A DNA stretch of 64,000 bases, from the NCBI RefSeq assembly GCF_041060425.1, contig NZ_JAULBC010000007.1:248001-312000 (forward strand), read 5' to 3'. The position numbers and the translations under genes are program-made. The stretch's first letter is position 1; each line of letters begins with the position of its first letter. The DNA comes from Danxiaibacter flavus. GTDB lineage: Bacteria > Bacteroidota > Bacteroidia > Chitinophagales > Chitinophagaceae. Below the pieces are notes generated by a model, which was given only the letters and a program-made list of their open reading frames with translations, had not been told where the DNA came from and searched no databases. Shown here piece by piece: positions 55,055-63,227 of this stretch.

Positions 55055-55501
55055 TTGGAAGATTCTGTTTCATAAATCCTCTGCAAGTTCTGTTTTCTTA
55101 CCGGTCAGGTTTGTAAAAAAAATTGCATGCAAAATGTGTGATGAAAAGTGATGAGTTGATGCAGGCCGGTCACAATAGTCTTTTTAGCATTCCCAGGAGT
55201 GAGAAAGAAATTGAAGTGTTGATCAATCCATTTGTAACGCCTATACAAATGATGTGATGGAACAACCGGAAGGGCGGATGGCTCCGGCAAAAATTATCAT
55301 GGAAATATTATCCTTTCCACAATTTTTTTACGAGTCTTTTAATCTGATTTAAAATTCTATGTGGCAGGCTGAAAGGGATCACCGCCGAACATTTGATACC
55401 GCTTTCGACGTTCTTAGACAAATCGGCCTAAAATCTTTCACCGATTATTAGAAGATTATACAATTTAATGAACTTACCACAGGCATGATGTAGATGTTCC
55501 A
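55055..55501. other. Gap with further unrecognised coding-like scraps
   Basis: Short open stretches in two frames (about 55140-55257, MKSDELMQAGHNSLFSIP; and about 55258-55350, MEQPEGRMAPAKIIMEIL) have protein-like composition but are broken. A 30-codon frame near 55360 is similar. No family recognised. Confidence 0.3.
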
Positions 55502-56395
55502 TCAATTCAAATTCCTGTATTCATTGGGCGTATAACCTACGCGGTTTTTAAACAACCTGCTAAAATGCTGCGGGTATTTGAAGCCTAGTTCAAATGCAAT
55601 TTCATTAATGGTTTTCTCGCCGTCAAAAATCTTGTTTTTGGCAACGTCAATGATTTTGTTCTGAATATATTCCTGCGCAGATCTTCCTGTTTCTTTTTTG
55701 ATTAGATCACCAAAGTAGTTAGCAGACAGATGAAGCTCATCAGCGCAATAAGCAACAGATGGCAGCCCTATTTCTGCCGGTTTGTTAGATGAAAAGTAAG
55801 CATTCAACAGATCTTCAAATTTCGCTAAAATTCCTTTATTGGCATTTTCGCGGGTAATGAATTGCCGGTCATAAAACCGTTCACAATAATTGAGGAAAAG
55901 TTCAATATTGGAGGCGATAAGTTTTTTACTGTGCTTGTCAACGGAATGTTGCAATTCATATTCAATTTTCGAAAAACAATCAAGGATGATTTTTCGTTCC
56001 TGTTCCGACAAATGCAATGCTTCATTTACTGCGTAGGAAAAGAAGTGGTAATCGCTAATATTTTTTCCTAAAGATGTGCCTGTTATCAAATCGGGATGAA
56101 ATACTAAAGCAGTGCCCTGTGGTTGATAGTATTCGGTGCTGTTTTGACCTATAACCTGGCCTGGTGCAAGAAATATTAACGTCCCTTCCTCGTAATCGTA
56201 ATTACCCAATCCATAACGCAGGTCGCCACAATGTATCTTCTTCAAAAAAATGGTATAAAATTCATAACGTAAACGCCTGTGTTGCCTCGGATTAGCTTTT
56301 TCCAGGTTAACCACACTCACCAAAGGGTGTAGTGTCTCGTTGTTGTTAAAGGCATTGTATTCCTTTATAGTGCTGAAATTTTTAACATCATCCAT
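55502..56395 (-). CDS. AraC-family transcriptional regulator
   Basis: A 297-residue regulator: N-terminal cupin-like sensor (about 20-140, FLKKIHCGDLRYGLGNYDYEEGTLIFLAPGQ) and C-terminal double helix-turn-helix (about 195-295, YCADELHLSANYFGDLIKKETGRSAQEY, then INEIAFELGFKYPQHFSRLFKNRVGYTPNEYR). It is divergent from the eight-gene operon starting at 56587, and an arrangement of AraC plus aldo/keto reductase is common, so this operon is the likely target. Confidence 0.87.
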   Translation of the reverse strand: MDDVKNFSTIKEYNAFNNNETLHPLVSVVNLEKANPRQHRRLRYEFYTIFLKKIHCGDLRYGLGNYDYEEGTLIFLAPGQVIGQNSTEYYQPQGTALVFHPDLITGTSLGKNISDYHFFSYAVNEALHLSEQERKIILDCFSKIEYELQHSVDKHSKKLIASNIELFLNYCERFYDRQFITRENANKGILAKFEDLLNAYFSSNKPAEIGLPSVAYCADELHLSANYFGDLIKKETGRSAQEYIQNKIIDVAKNKIFDGEKTINEIAFELGFKYPQHFSRLFKNRVGYTPNEYRNLN

Positions 56396-56459
56396 TGCCT
56401 GTTATTTTCAAGTGAAGTGATACAAATTTAAGTATTCTGTCAAAGGTGTAGCCAACCTC

Positions 56460-56535
56460 TGACTCCAGTCAGGAATATTGGTAGAAAAAGCAGTAATCTG
56501 TATACCCGAAAGGATATTTTTAGTCAGGAACTTTG
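56460..56535 (+). promoter_or_regulatory. Candidate control region of the aldo/keto reductase operon
   Basis: AGTCAGGAA occurs at 56467-56475 and 56522-56530, the first inside a palindrome TGACT-CC-AGTCA (56460-56471). The second copy overlaps a -7-like GAACTTTG (56528-56535, one mismatch). Probably sites for the divergent AraC regulator. Confidence 0.4.
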
Positions 56536-56586
56536 CAATAGCAATTCTGAAAATCGAAGTTGCATTTTAAATAAAATCCAGAAACA

Positions 56587-57441
56587 ATGTATAATATAAC
56601 ACTTAACAATGGAATAGAAATGCCGGTCCTGGGATTTGGAGTTTTCCAAATACCCGGTGCAGCTGAATGTGAAAGAGTCGTCATAGATGCCATCGAAACA
56701 GGTTATAGATTAATAGATACTGCCGCGTCTTACTTAAATGAAGCCGCGGTGGGAAATGCCATCAAAAACAGTGGTATTGCGAGAGAAGAATTATTTATCA
56801 CTACAAAGCTTTGGGTACAGGATACAGGTTATGAAAAAACAAAAGCAGCTTTTCATAAATCTTTGGAAAGATTGCAGTTGGATTATTTAGACTTATACCT
56901 GATTCATCAACCTTACGGCGATGTGTTTGGTTCATGGAGAGCGATGCAGGAATTATATCACGAAGGAAAGATCAAGGCGGTTGGTGTAGCTAATTTTCAT
57001 CCCGACAGGATAATGGACCTGATTATAAACAGTGGTTTCACGCCTGCCGTAAATCAAATCGAAACGCACCCATTCCATCAGCAGATAACCGCACAGAAGT
57101 TCTTACAGGATAACAATGTGCAAATACAGTCCTGGGGTCCATTTGCGGAAGGCAAGAACAACATCTTCCATAATGAAGTTTTATCGGGTATTGGCTCAAA
57201 ATACAATAAATCGGTAGCACAGGTTATTCTTCGCTGGCTAACGCAAAGAAGCATTGTTGCCATTCCTAAATCAGTACGAAAAGAGAGAATGTCTGAAAAC
57301 TTCAACATCTTCGATTTTGAACTGTCACCAGAAGATATGCAAGCCATTGCTGTTTTAGACACCAATGCAAGCCTGTTCTTTGACCACAGAGACCCAGCGA
57401 TGGTAAAGTGGATAAGTGAAAGGAAATTAGACCTCCAATAA
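56587..57441 (+). CDS. Aldo/keto reductase (diketogluconate-reductase type)
   Basis: A 284-residue NADPH-dependent carbonyl reductase of the AKR barrel family. Catalytic residues visible: Asp44, Tyr49 (DTAASYLNE), Lys74 (TTKLW) and a His in LYLIHQPYG. The C-terminal cofactor-binding part AIPKSVRKERMSENFNIFDF is kept. Such enzymes reduce aldehydes including methylglyoxal and keto sugars. It is first in the operon, with no export signal, and the second reductase follows after 12 bases. Confidence 0.9.
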   Translation: MYNITLNNGIEMPVLGFGVFQIPGAAECERVVIDAIETGYRLIDTAASYLNEAAVGNAIKNSGIAREELFITTKLWVQDTGYEKTKAAFHKSLERLQLDYLDLYLIHQPYGDVFGSWRAMQELYHEGKIKAVGVANFHPDRIMDLIINSGFTPAVNQIETHPFHQQITAQKFLQDNNVQIQSWGPFAEGKNNIFHNEVLSGIGSKYNKSVAQVILRWLTQRSIVAIPKSVRKERMSENFNIFDFELSPEDMQAIAVLDTNASLFFDHRDPAMVKWISERKLDLQ

Positions 57442-57453
57442 ACTAAAATAATC

Positions 57454-58440
57454 ATGATGAAAAAGAGAATATTAGGCTCTGGTGGTTTAGAAGTCTCCGC
57501 ATTGGGATTGGGCTGCATGGGTTTAAGTTTCGGATATGGAAAGCCAACAGAAAAGAACGAAGCGATTAAACTATTACGTTCGGCTTACGAGCAAGGTGTT
57601 ACTTTCTTTGATACAGCAGAAGCCTACGGGCCTTTCACCAACGAAGAGCTGTTGGGCGAAGCCCTTGCTCCATTCCGCAGCCAGGTTATTATAGCAACAA
57701 AATTCGGATTTAAAGACGGCAGACCTGAATCAGGAATGGACAGCCGTCCCGAAACCATCAAATCCGTTGCAGAGGCTGCATTAAAAAGATTGAAAACCGA
57801 TTACATTGATTTGCTCTACCAGCACCGCGTAGATACCACGGTGCCGATTGAAGAAGTTGCAGGAACGGTAAAAGAATTAATAAAAGAAGGAAAAGTAAAA
57901 CATTTCGGTTTATCGGAAGCAGGTGTTGAAACCATACGCAAGGCACACGCTGTACAGCCTGTTGCTGCATTGCAAAGCGAGTATTCCATGTTTTTCCGTG
58001 AACCAGAAAATGAAATCATACCGGCATTAGAAGAACTGGGTATTGGCTTTGTTCCGTTCAGTCCTTTAGGCAAAGGCTTTTTGACAGGTGCAATAACCAA
58101 AGACACAAAATTTGGTAAAGATGACTTCAGGAATATTGTCCCACGTTTCCAAGCCGAGCATATCGCAGCCAACCAGGGATTGGTTGATTTGGTAAATACA
58201 ATTGCACAGCATAATAACGTTACTCCGGCACAGGTTGCACTGTCCTGGCTATTGGCTCAAAAGCCCTGGATAGTTCCGATACCCGGCACAACAAAATTGC
58301 ATCGCTTGCACGAAAATATTGGTGGGGCAAACCTTATATTGTCCGTTGATGAATTAAGCAGAATAAATGCAGCATTGGCAACCATCAAAATTTCAGGTGA
58401 ACGTTATCCTGCACAATTACAGGCGAGAGTTGGCAAATAG
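57454..58440 (+). CDS. Aldo/keto reductase (AKR13-like)
   Basis: A 328-residue reductase of a second AKR subfamily: LGLGCMGLSFGYG near the start, DTAEAYGPFTNEELLGEAL with the catalytic Asp/Tyr, ATKFGF with the Lys, LYQHRVDT with the His position, and a C-terminal VPIPGTTKLHRLHENIGGA. It is cytoplasmic. Both reductases belong to the same transcript, giving two distinct carbonyl-reducing specificities. Confidence 0.9.
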   Translation: MMKKRILGSGGLEVSALGLGCMGLSFGYGKPTEKNEAIKLLRSAYEQGVTFFDTAEAYGPFTNEELLGEALAPFRSQVIIATKFGFKDGRPESGMDSRPETIKSVAEAALKRLKTDYIDLLYQHRVDTTVPIEEVAGTVKELIKEGKVKHFGLSEAGVETIRKAHAVQPVAALQSEYSMFFREPENEIIPALEELGIGFVPFSPLGKGFLTGAITKDTKFGKDDFRNIVPRFQAEHIAANQGLVDLVNTIAQHNNVTPAQVALSWLLAQKPWIVPIPGTTKLHRLHENIGGANLILSVDELSRINAALATIKISGERYPAQLQARVGK

Positions 58441-58458
58441 GATAAAACAAAAATAATT

Positions 58459-59571
58459 ATGCAAAAAATAAACGGAAAAATCACGCAGAGCAATCAAAAA
58501 GGCAGTAGTATACTACAGCTGAATACGCTGTTATTATGCGCTGTTGTTATCATCGTTTCGTCGTGTGCTACAACAAAACAAAATAACAGCGGCAATTTGG
58601 TTATCAAAGAGCAAGGCGCATTTTCGGCAGGCGGAACGGTAATTACAAGTGAAGGTACATTTGATCCTCTCAAACCGTGGAATGTGCCGCAGGGTGGGCA
58701 AACACGACATGGAGACCACGCTGATGTGTTTTACCAAATTCCTGTAAATGCAAAACACAATGCAATGGTGTTTCTGCACGGATATGGTCAGTCCCGCCGC
58801 AGCTGGCAAACCACTGCTGATGGCAGGGAAGGTTTTGCTGACATGTTTTTGCGAAGAGGCTATGGCGTTTATCTCGTTGACCAGCCTGGTCGTGGTGAAG
58901 CCGGACAAACCACAAAAGCCATACAAATCGCTGCAACGCCCGATGACCAAACCTGGTTTACGCAATTTCGTATCGGGCAATATCCTGAATTCTACGATGG
59001 CATTCAATTTCCGAAAGACAGTTTATCGCTGAACAGTTTTTTCCGTATGATGACCCCGAACACAGGCAATGTGGATGAAGCAACGATTGTCAATGCCCTG
59101 TCAGCAGTATTTGAAAAATCAGGCGATGGCATTCTTTTTACCCATTCCGCAGGAGGTTCACCTGGTTGGAAAACCGCCATTAAGAATGACCACGTAAAAG
59201 CTATTATAGCCATTGAACCGGGTGGGTTTACCTTCCCGCAAGGCGAAGTACCCGAAGGCAATCGTGGTGGGCCAGGTGTACCGCTTGAAGAATTTATGAA
59301 GCTGACTAAAATTCCCATCATTGTTTATTATGGCGACAACATTCCGAAAGAAGAAACCAACGCAGCTTCGCTAAATTTTTGGCGAAATGTACTTGCCACA
59401 GCAAGGCAATGGGCAAAGGTTGTAAACGCTCACGGTGGTGATGCTACCATTGTTTACTTACCCGAAGCTGGTATAAAGGGCAATACGCATTTCATCATGT
59501 CAGATTTAAACAATAAAGAGATAGCAGACTTAATTACAAAATGGTTAAAAGAGAAAGGACTGGATAAATAG
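58459..59571 (+). CDS. Alpha/beta hydrolase lipoprotein (esterase-like)
   Basis: A 370-residue protein with a long N-region then a lipobox ending at Cys36 (IIVSSCATT). The hydrolase fold has HGYGQSRRSW (oxyanion region) and a nucleophile in HSAGGSPGW (Ser in FTHSAGGS). The late His is in KGNTHFIM. The family is often annotated as 'alpha/beta hydrolase, esterase'. It is the first of six consecutive exported products in the operon, 18 bases after the second reductase. Confidence 0.82.
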   Translation: MQKINGKITQSNQKGSSILQLNTLLLCAVVIIVSSCATTKQNNSGNLVIKEQGAFSAGGTVITSEGTFDPLKPWNVPQGGQTRHGDHADVFYQIPVNAKHNAMVFLHGYGQSRRSWQTTADGREGFADMFLRRGYGVYLVDQPGRGEAGQTTKAIQIAATPDDQTWFTQFRIGQYPEFYDGIQFPKDSLSLNSFFRMMTPNTGNVDEATIVNALSAVFEKSGDGILFTHSAGGSPGWKTAIKNDHVKAIIAIEPGGFTFPQGEVPEGNRGGPGVPLEEFMKLTKIPIIVYYGDNIPKEETNAASLNFWRNVLATARQWAKVVNAHGGDATIVYLPEAGIKGNTHFIMSDLNNKEIADLITKWLKEKGLDK

Positions 59572-59609
59572 TGCAAACTCTATTAAAGAACTTATAAATA
59601 ATTATTTGT

Positions 59610-60092
59610 ATGAAAGCATTCATTCCCGGACTATTTTTATTGGCAATAGGCGTGCAATTTTCCTATGCACAGCAACCACCAACCGAAACAATTAAAACGG
59701 CAACGAATAATACACCCGAACAACAGGCAATCATCAACCTTTCAAAACAGAAATGGAATTGGATGGCTGATAAAAATGTAGATTCTTTAAACGTGTTGTT
59801 TGATGAAAAGGCCATGTTAGGAAGCTGGGGTAAACAGCCCGAACTTAATACTATAAAAAGCGGAGGTATTTGGTACAAGAAAGCTGAAATCTACTCTGTT
59901 ATAGTGAACATTATTGGCAACACTGCCATACTCTTAAATGACATTGATGTGGAAGCTGTAGTGGGCGGCAATACCGTTACCAATCCGTTTATGGTAACCG
60001 AAGTATATATCAAAGAAAACAGCGTATGGAAGATGGGCTCACTCACGTTTTCACATCTGCTTCGTCCGGTTAAAATGAATAGCAATAATTAG
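59610..60092 (+). CDS. Exported NTF2-like (DUF4440) protein
   Basis: A 160-residue protein with a signal peptide (cleavage near SYAQQ, about 21) and one nuclear-transport-factor-2 fold (about 38-155, QKWNWMADKNVDSLNVLFDEKAML, then VWKMGSLTFSHLL). Such domains act as small-ligand binders, isomerases or dehydratases. No catalytic set can be named. It starts 38 bases after the esterase. Confidence 0.75.
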   Translation: MKAFIPGLFLLAIGVQFSYAQQPPTETIKTATNNTPEQQAIINLSKQKWNWMADKNVDSLNVLFDEKAMLGSWGKQPELNTIKSGGIWYKKAEIYSVIVNIIGNTAILLNDIDVEAVVGGNTVTNPFMVTEVYIKENSVWKMGSLTFSHLLRPVKMNSNN

Positions 60093-60132
60093 TAATCGGC
60101 AGCGGTCCACAGCACCATCAAAGCAATAACGA

Positions 60133-60741
60133 ATGAAATTGAGAATAAGAAGTGCTATATGCTGTATGATAATTGGTTTATCCCTATCAGCGGGTTGTTC
60201 AAAGGCTCAATCTATGCCACCCGAAAAAATATTGATTGTGTATTTGTCCCGGACGAACAACACCGAAGCGGTAGCTCAAATCATTCAAAAAAATGTCGGT
60301 GGCAAATTGGTAGCATTGGAGCTGCAAACACCATATCCTGAAGATTACCAGGCAACCGTAAACCAGGTAACCAGCGAAAATGCAACAGGATTTTTGCCGC
60401 CACTCAAAACAAAAATTGACAGCATTGAAAAATATGATGTGGTGTTCGTAGGTTTTCCAACCTGGGGAATGCAGTTGCCGCCACCCGTGAAAAGTTTTTT
60501 GCACCAGTACGATTTAAGCTGTAAAAAAGTAATTCCGTTCAATACGAATGGCGGCTACGGCATAGGTAATACATTTCAAACGGTAAAACAATTATGTTCA
60601 AATAGTGAGGTATTGGATGGCTTTACCATGCGAGGCGGTTCGGAAAGGGATGGAATACTACTTGCCATCACAGGCGATAAAGAAACGGAAGCCGAAAAAG
60701 AAGTAAAAAAATGGTTGCGGAAAATCAACATACTGCAATAA
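60133..60741 (+). CDS. Flavodoxin-like lipoprotein
   Basis: A 202-residue protein with a lipoprotein signal (lipobox LSAGCSKA, Cys22) followed by a flavodoxin fold: phosphate-binding loop YLSRTNNTEAVA (about 37-48), FVGFPTWGMQLPPPV (about 107-121) and FNTNGGYGIGNT (about 137-148), the regions that hold FMN. Flavodoxins usually stay in the cytoplasm; here the export signal is clear. It is the third of six exported products in the operon. FMN binding is inferred from the motifs. Confidence 0.8.
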   Translation: MKLRIRSAICCMIIGLSLSAGCSKAQSMPPEKILIVYLSRTNNTEAVAQIIQKNVGGKLVALELQTPYPEDYQATVNQVTSENATGFLPPLKTKIDSIEKYDVVFVGFPTWGMQLPPPVKSFLHQYDLSCKKVIPFNTNGGYGIGNTFQTVKQLCSNSEVLDGFTMRGGSERDGILLAITGDKETEAEKEVKKWLRKINILQ

Positions 60742-60748
60742 AAATGCG

Positions 60749-61495
60749 ATGAATAAAATCAAAGTAAATACAATCATTACGTTAGTGATAGCAATCTTTT
60801 GTTTCACCCATAAACTGGAAGCACAAAATAACGTGGATACCAACCGGACATTGAGCCGGACAGAACAAAGTATTGTTTCTATTGCGGCATTAACTGCACG
60901 AGGCGATTTGCCTAAGTTAAAGACAGGGCTGAACACAGGTCTTAAAGCAGGTCTTACCGTAAATGAAATAAAAGAAGTATTGGTACACCTGTATGCTTAT
61001 TGTGGGTTTCCACGCAGCATTCGCGGATTACAAACCTTTGTGGAGGTGCTTGATGAACGCAAAGCCAAAGGCGTCAGTGATAAGACAGAAAACGATGCCT
61101 CACCCATCAATAACAAAGGCAGCAAATACGAGCGTGGAAAAAAGATTTTGGGAACGCTTACCCAAACACCTCAACCCGATGCCCCTACAGGCTATTCGGC
61201 TTTTGCTCCTGTAATAGACACCTTTCTTAAAGAACATTTGTTTGCTGATATTTTTGAAAGGGATGTACTAACCTACCGTGAAAGAGAGCTGGTTACCGTA
61301 TCGGTACTTAGCACTATTGGTGGTGTCGAGCCCATGTTACATTCACATCTGAATATTTGCCTGAATGTAGGTTTGACACCGAAGCAACTTCTGCAATTTG
61401 TAGATATTATAAAATCAACTGTTGGTAAAAAAGAAGCAACAGCAGCCCGAATTGTATTGGATGAGGTACTTAAAACAAGGAGTAACTTAAACTAA
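60749..61495 (+). CDS. Exported carboxymuconolactone-decarboxylase-family protein
   Basis: A 248-residue protein with a signal peptide (cleavage near LEAQN, about 26) and two CMD-type helical domains (about 35-110 and 150-240). The first has EVLVHLYAYCGFPRS, the second RELVTVSVLSTIGGVEPMLHSHL. The CxxC of peroxidase-type AhpD relatives is not present (one Cys in the first domain only), so an AhpD-like thiol peroxidase is unlikely. It starts 7 bases after the flavodoxin gene. Confidence 0.8.
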   Translation: MNKIKVNTIITLVIAIFCFTHKLEAQNNVDTNRTLSRTEQSIVSIAALTARGDLPKLKTGLNTGLKAGLTVNEIKEVLVHLYAYCGFPRSIRGLQTFVEVLDERKAKGVSDKTENDASPINNKGSKYERGKKILGTLTQTPQPDAPTGYSAFAPVIDTFLKEHLFADIFERDVLTYRERELVTVSVLSTIGGVEPMLHSHLNICLNVGLTPKQLLQFVDIIKSTVGKKEATAARIVLDEVLKTRSNLN

Positions 61496-61502
61496 TAGTA
61501 AA

Positions 61503-62561
61503 ATGAAACGAATAACATTCATTCTGATAAAAATATTTATGACGATAAGCATTATATCTTCTGCTCAAACCAAACCCCAAAATCCCTTCGGCCTGGTTTA
61601 TAAAGATGCGATTACCAAAAATGTAAAAGGAAAAGTAAATATCCATCCCGTAACTTATAAATTGAACGGGATTGATATAGCAGCCAATGTTTATACACCT
61701 GCAGATTACAATGCATCAAAGAAATATCCGGCAGTAGTAGTAGCGCATCCTAACGGTGGTGTAAAAGAGCAGACAGCCGGACTATATGCGCAGCGTTTGG
61801 CAGAGGCGGGTTATATAACCATTACTGCTGATGCAGCATACCAGGGAGCAAGTGGCGGAGAGCCACGTCATACGGATAAACCTGCATACAGAACAGAAGA
61901 TATTCATGGTATGGCCGACTTTATTAGCCAGTACGCAGGAGTTGATGCGAACCATTTAGGTGCTTTAGGTATTTGCGGCGGCGGAGGTTATACTTTAAAA
62001 GCAGCTCAGTCGGACAAAAGATTTAAAGCGGTGGCGACCCTGAGTATGTTCAATTCAGGCGAAGTAAGACGCAATGGTTTTCAGAACGCTCAATTAGCTA
62101 CCATTCAGCAGCGACTAAAACAAGCATCGGATGCCCGTGAACAAGAAGCAGCAGGTGGTAAAATAATCTATGCAGGCGAAGCAAACCCCAATCTGACAGA
62201 AGAGGAAATTGCTAAAATTCCTACCGATCTATATCGCGAAGGATATGCATACTATTTCAGAACCCATGCACATCCAAATTCAACCTTTCTATACACCATG
62301 AGCAGCCTGCTCGACTTAATGACCTGGGATGCTACCATGAATATGGATTTAATCAATCAACCCCTGCTAATGATAGCCGGAAGCAAGGCTGACACAAAAT
62401 ATATGACGGATGAAGCATTCAGCAAAGCAACCAATGCAAAAAGTAAGGAGCTATTTCTGATCGATGGAGCTACCCATATTCAAACTTATTGGAAACCCGA
62501 ATATGTATCGCAAGCCGTAAATAAATTGGTTAAATTTTATCAAATCAATCTTCAACAATGA
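61503..62561 (+). CDS. Exported alpha/beta hydrolase with Cys nucleophile
   Basis: A 352-residue hydrolase with a signal peptide (cleavage near SSAQT, about 22). The nucleophile elbow reads GICGGGGY, with Cys where most hydrolases have Ser, as in dienelactone hydrolases. The acid lies in AGSKADTKYMTD and the His in DGATHIQTYW. Fold and length resemble the YcjY-like hydrolases. Its stop overlaps the cupin start (ATGA), so the two are translated together. Confidence 0.82.
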   Translation: MKRITFILIKIFMTISIISSAQTKPQNPFGLVYKDAITKNVKGKVNIHPVTYKLNGIDIAANVYTPADYNASKKYPAVVVAHPNGGVKEQTAGLYAQRLAEAGYITITADAAYQGASGGEPRHTDKPAYRTEDIHGMADFISQYAGVDANHLGALGICGGGGYTLKAAQSDKRFKAVATLSMFNSGEVRRNGFQNAQLATIQQRLKQASDAREQEAAGGKIIYAGEANPNLTEEEIAKIPTDLYREGYAYYFRTHAHPNSTFLYTMSSLLDLMTWDATMNMDLINQPLLMIAGSKADTKYMTDEAFSKATNAKSKELFLIDGATHIQTYWKPEYVSQAVNKLVKFYQINLQQ

Positions 62562-63022
62562 AATATCTCCTGCCGTTTGCAGCTGTTCTATTTGCAGCTT
62601 GCAACAACAATCAAAAAATGAAAGACGTAAAGCAGCAAAATGCACTTGTATTTCCGCAAGGTGAAAAAATTGCAAATGGAAATTTCACAGGAGTAGCCTA
62701 CCTGAAAACATTAGTAGAAGCGGATAGCCTTAACTCCATATCCGTTGGAAATGTAACTTTTGAGCCCGGGGCAAGAAGCAAATGGCACGTCCATCCGGCA
62801 GGACAAATATTGTTGGTAATAGACGGTGTAGGTTACTACCAGGAAAAAGGACAGCCTAAAAAAATACTTCGTAAAGGTGATGTTGTAAAATGTCCGCCTA
62901 ATATCGCCCATTGGCACGGAGCAAGTATCGACACCGCATTTGTTCAGGTAGCTATAACGGGCAGAGAAAAAGGTGAAACAGTTTGGCTGGGTGGTGTAAC
63001 GGATGAGGAATACAAAAAATAA
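62558..63022 (+). CDS. Cupin-domain lipoprotein
   Basis: A 154-residue protein with a short lipoprotein signal (lipobox FAACNN, Cys15) and one cupin barrel (about 50-140). Metal-type motif 1 is KWHVHPAGQILLVIDGVGYYQEKG and motif 2 PPNIAHWHGAS, so two to four His could hold a metal. It closes the operon, coupled by ATGA to the hydrolase gene. Confidence 0.83.
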   Translation: MKYLLPFAAVLFAACNNNQKMKDVKQQNALVFPQGEKIANGNFTGVAYLKTLVEADSLNSISVGNVTFEPGARSKWHVHPAGQILLVIDGVGYYQEKGQPKKILRKGDVVKCPPNIAHWHGASIDTAFVQVAITGREKGETVWLGGVTDEEYKK

Positions 63023-63227
63023 AAGGGTACCATTTGCTTGTCAAAATTTCAACTATTATGCAACAAGTCAATGTCTTCTTTTTTTAAAATAGCCTTTAAG
63101 AATTTTATGAAACGTTTGAAAAATAAGCAGTACTGAGAACATAATGTGTGTGAAACCTTACATAAGAAAATTTAAGCAAGCCAATCATCCAAATTATTGA
63201 AACAAACCGGCAGAAGTTCAGGCTCGG
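63023..63227. other. Gap between the operon and the tandem repeats
   Basis: About 200 bases of AT-rich sequence with no gene and no clear terminator. Confidence 0.4.

Noticed and set aside
60749..61495. AhpD-like thiol peroxidase
   Set aside because: The CxxC active site is absent; only a lone Cys is seen in the first domain.
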